Shown here in pieces: positions 63,616 to 64,000 of a stretch of 64,000 nucleotides of DNA. Source of the stretch: Mycolicibacterium agri (GTDB lineage Bacteria > Actinomycetota > Actinomycetes > Mycobacteriales > Mycobacteriaceae); assembly GCF_002553505.1 (NCBI RefSeq), contig NZ_PDCP01000021.1:1-64000 (forward strand), written 5' to 3'. The notes beneath the pieces were generated by a model. That model ran no database searches, was not told the DNA's origin, and worked only from the letters and a program-made list of their open reading frames with translations. Every line of letters starts with the position of its first letter. The first letter of the stretch is position 1. A program made the position numbers and the translations under genes.

Positions 63616-64000
63616 TGCCGGGGTGGTTGCAGTCAGTACTGATCGCGGCGGCGGTGCTCGTTTGCCTTTGGCTGGCGTTGATCGTGCTGGCGCGGTCGCT
63701 GCCGCCCGGCCTCGCCAGGGATCTAGCGGCCTTCTTGCCCGATTGCGTCACGACCGTGCGGCGGCTCCGCAAAGATCCTCGGGTTCCGCGCCGGGTCAAG
63801 ATCGCAGTCGTCTGCGCTGGTGTTTGGCTGCTCTCACCGGTCGACCTGATCCCTGAATTCCTGCCCGTCATCGGACCGCTGGACGACATCATCGTGGTCG
63901 CCTTGCTGCTCCGCTATGCCGCCAAGCGGATCCCGCACGACGTGCTCGCCGACGCGTGGCCAGGCAGCCCGGAGATGTTGCGCCGACTCGCCGGATCGAA
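63615..64000 (+). CDS. DUF1232 (YkvA-like) membrane protein, 3' end outside window
   Basis: The visible part has 128 codons from the ATG at 63615, with no stop before the window edge. An N-terminal membrane helix (VLIAAAVLVCLWLALIVLA) is followed by the DUF1232 core: VKIAVVCAGVWLLSPVDLIPEFLPVIGPLDDIIVVALLLRYA. The SPVDLIPEFLPVIGPLDD block is the family hallmark. The function is unknown. It is translationally coupled to the ChrB-like gene. Confidence 0.88.
   Translation, partial: MPGWLQSVLIAAAVLVCLWLALIVLARSLPPGLARDLAAFLPDCVTTVRRLRKDPRVPRRVKIAVVCAGVWLLSPVDLIPEFLPVIGPLDDIIVVALLLRYAAKRIPHDVLADAWPGSPEMLRRLAGS

Noticed and set aside
1..64000. tRNA genes, rRNA, CRISPR array, transposon or prophage
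   Set aside because: No cloverleaf, spaced repeat array, transposase motif or terminal inverted repeats were found by reading; a covariance-model search would be needed to exclude a small RNA.

Overview
The window is high-GC DNA with very dense gene packing, many GTG starts and frequent ATGA or TGATG gene overlaps. A backbone of housekeeping genes, namely aspS, rarA, a YjbQ-family gene, alaS, ruvX, mltG, aroE and a small A24 prepilin peptidase, together with an F420-type nitroreductase and an LpqH-like lipoprotein, points to a mycobacterium. From memory, this set and order match the M. tuberculosis Rv2575-Rv2551c segment read in the opposite direction. The several extra catabolic clusters suggest a fast-growing environmental species (Mycolicibacterium type). 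No tRNA, rRNA, CRISPR array, IS element or phage gene was recognised, and no gap longer than 300 bases lacks a gene.

Layout. 1-9.9 kb: end of an unknown gene, a DinB-like protein, a decayed metallo-beta-lactamase-fold gene, two metallopeptidases (DUF885 and YpfJ type), a carboxylesterase, an SRPBCC protein, a large zinc-ribbon/cyclase/ATPase regulator and a PanE-like reductase. 10-14.9 kb: aspS with an overlapping F420-type gene, an NmrA-like gene, a thiolase, and a divergent HxlR regulator with a palindromic operator. 14.9-25.7 kb: a long leftward catabolic and transport operon (isopropylmalate-type dehydrogenase, TIM-barrel isomerase, Asp/Glu-racemase-family enzyme, Gfo/Idh oxidoreductase, DUF6282 hydrolase, three-gene ABC importer). 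It is controlled by a divergent FadR-type regulator whose candidate operator overlaps the importer promoter. A selenium-binding-protein-type oxidase lies downstream of the regulator. 25.7-31.4 kb: YjbR and LpqH-like genes, then an ATP-grasp/alpha-E, transglutaminase and metallopeptidase operon.

31.4-43.5 kb is a nitrogen-compound catabolism region: two PucR regulators, two APC permeases, three SDRs, an epimerase-like gene, a creatininase, a frameshifted ureohydrolase and a PgdA/imidase-type deacetylase. 43.5-51.6 kb holds an NTF2-like protein, an SDR, a DUF3097 gene, rarA, an ArsR-SRPBCC pair behind an unusually well marked promoter and operator, an HD protein and a large LuxR regulator. 51.6-56.7 kb has a UbiD-UbiX-hydroxylaminobenzene-mutase-like trio, a catalase-cupin pair and a GlsB/YeaQ protein. 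56.8-64 kb is the housekeeping block yjbQ-like, alaS, ruvX, mltG, aroE, prepilin peptidase, ending in a ChrB-like gene and a DUF1232 membrane protein cut by the window edge.

The most interesting parts are the self-contained importer/catabolic operon at 14.9-24.3 kb, the creatininase/ureohydrolase/imidase region, and the UbiD-UbiX-mutase trio. In each, the enzyme families are recognisable but the substrate is not fixed by the sequence. All family calls were made by reading motifs; no database search was run.
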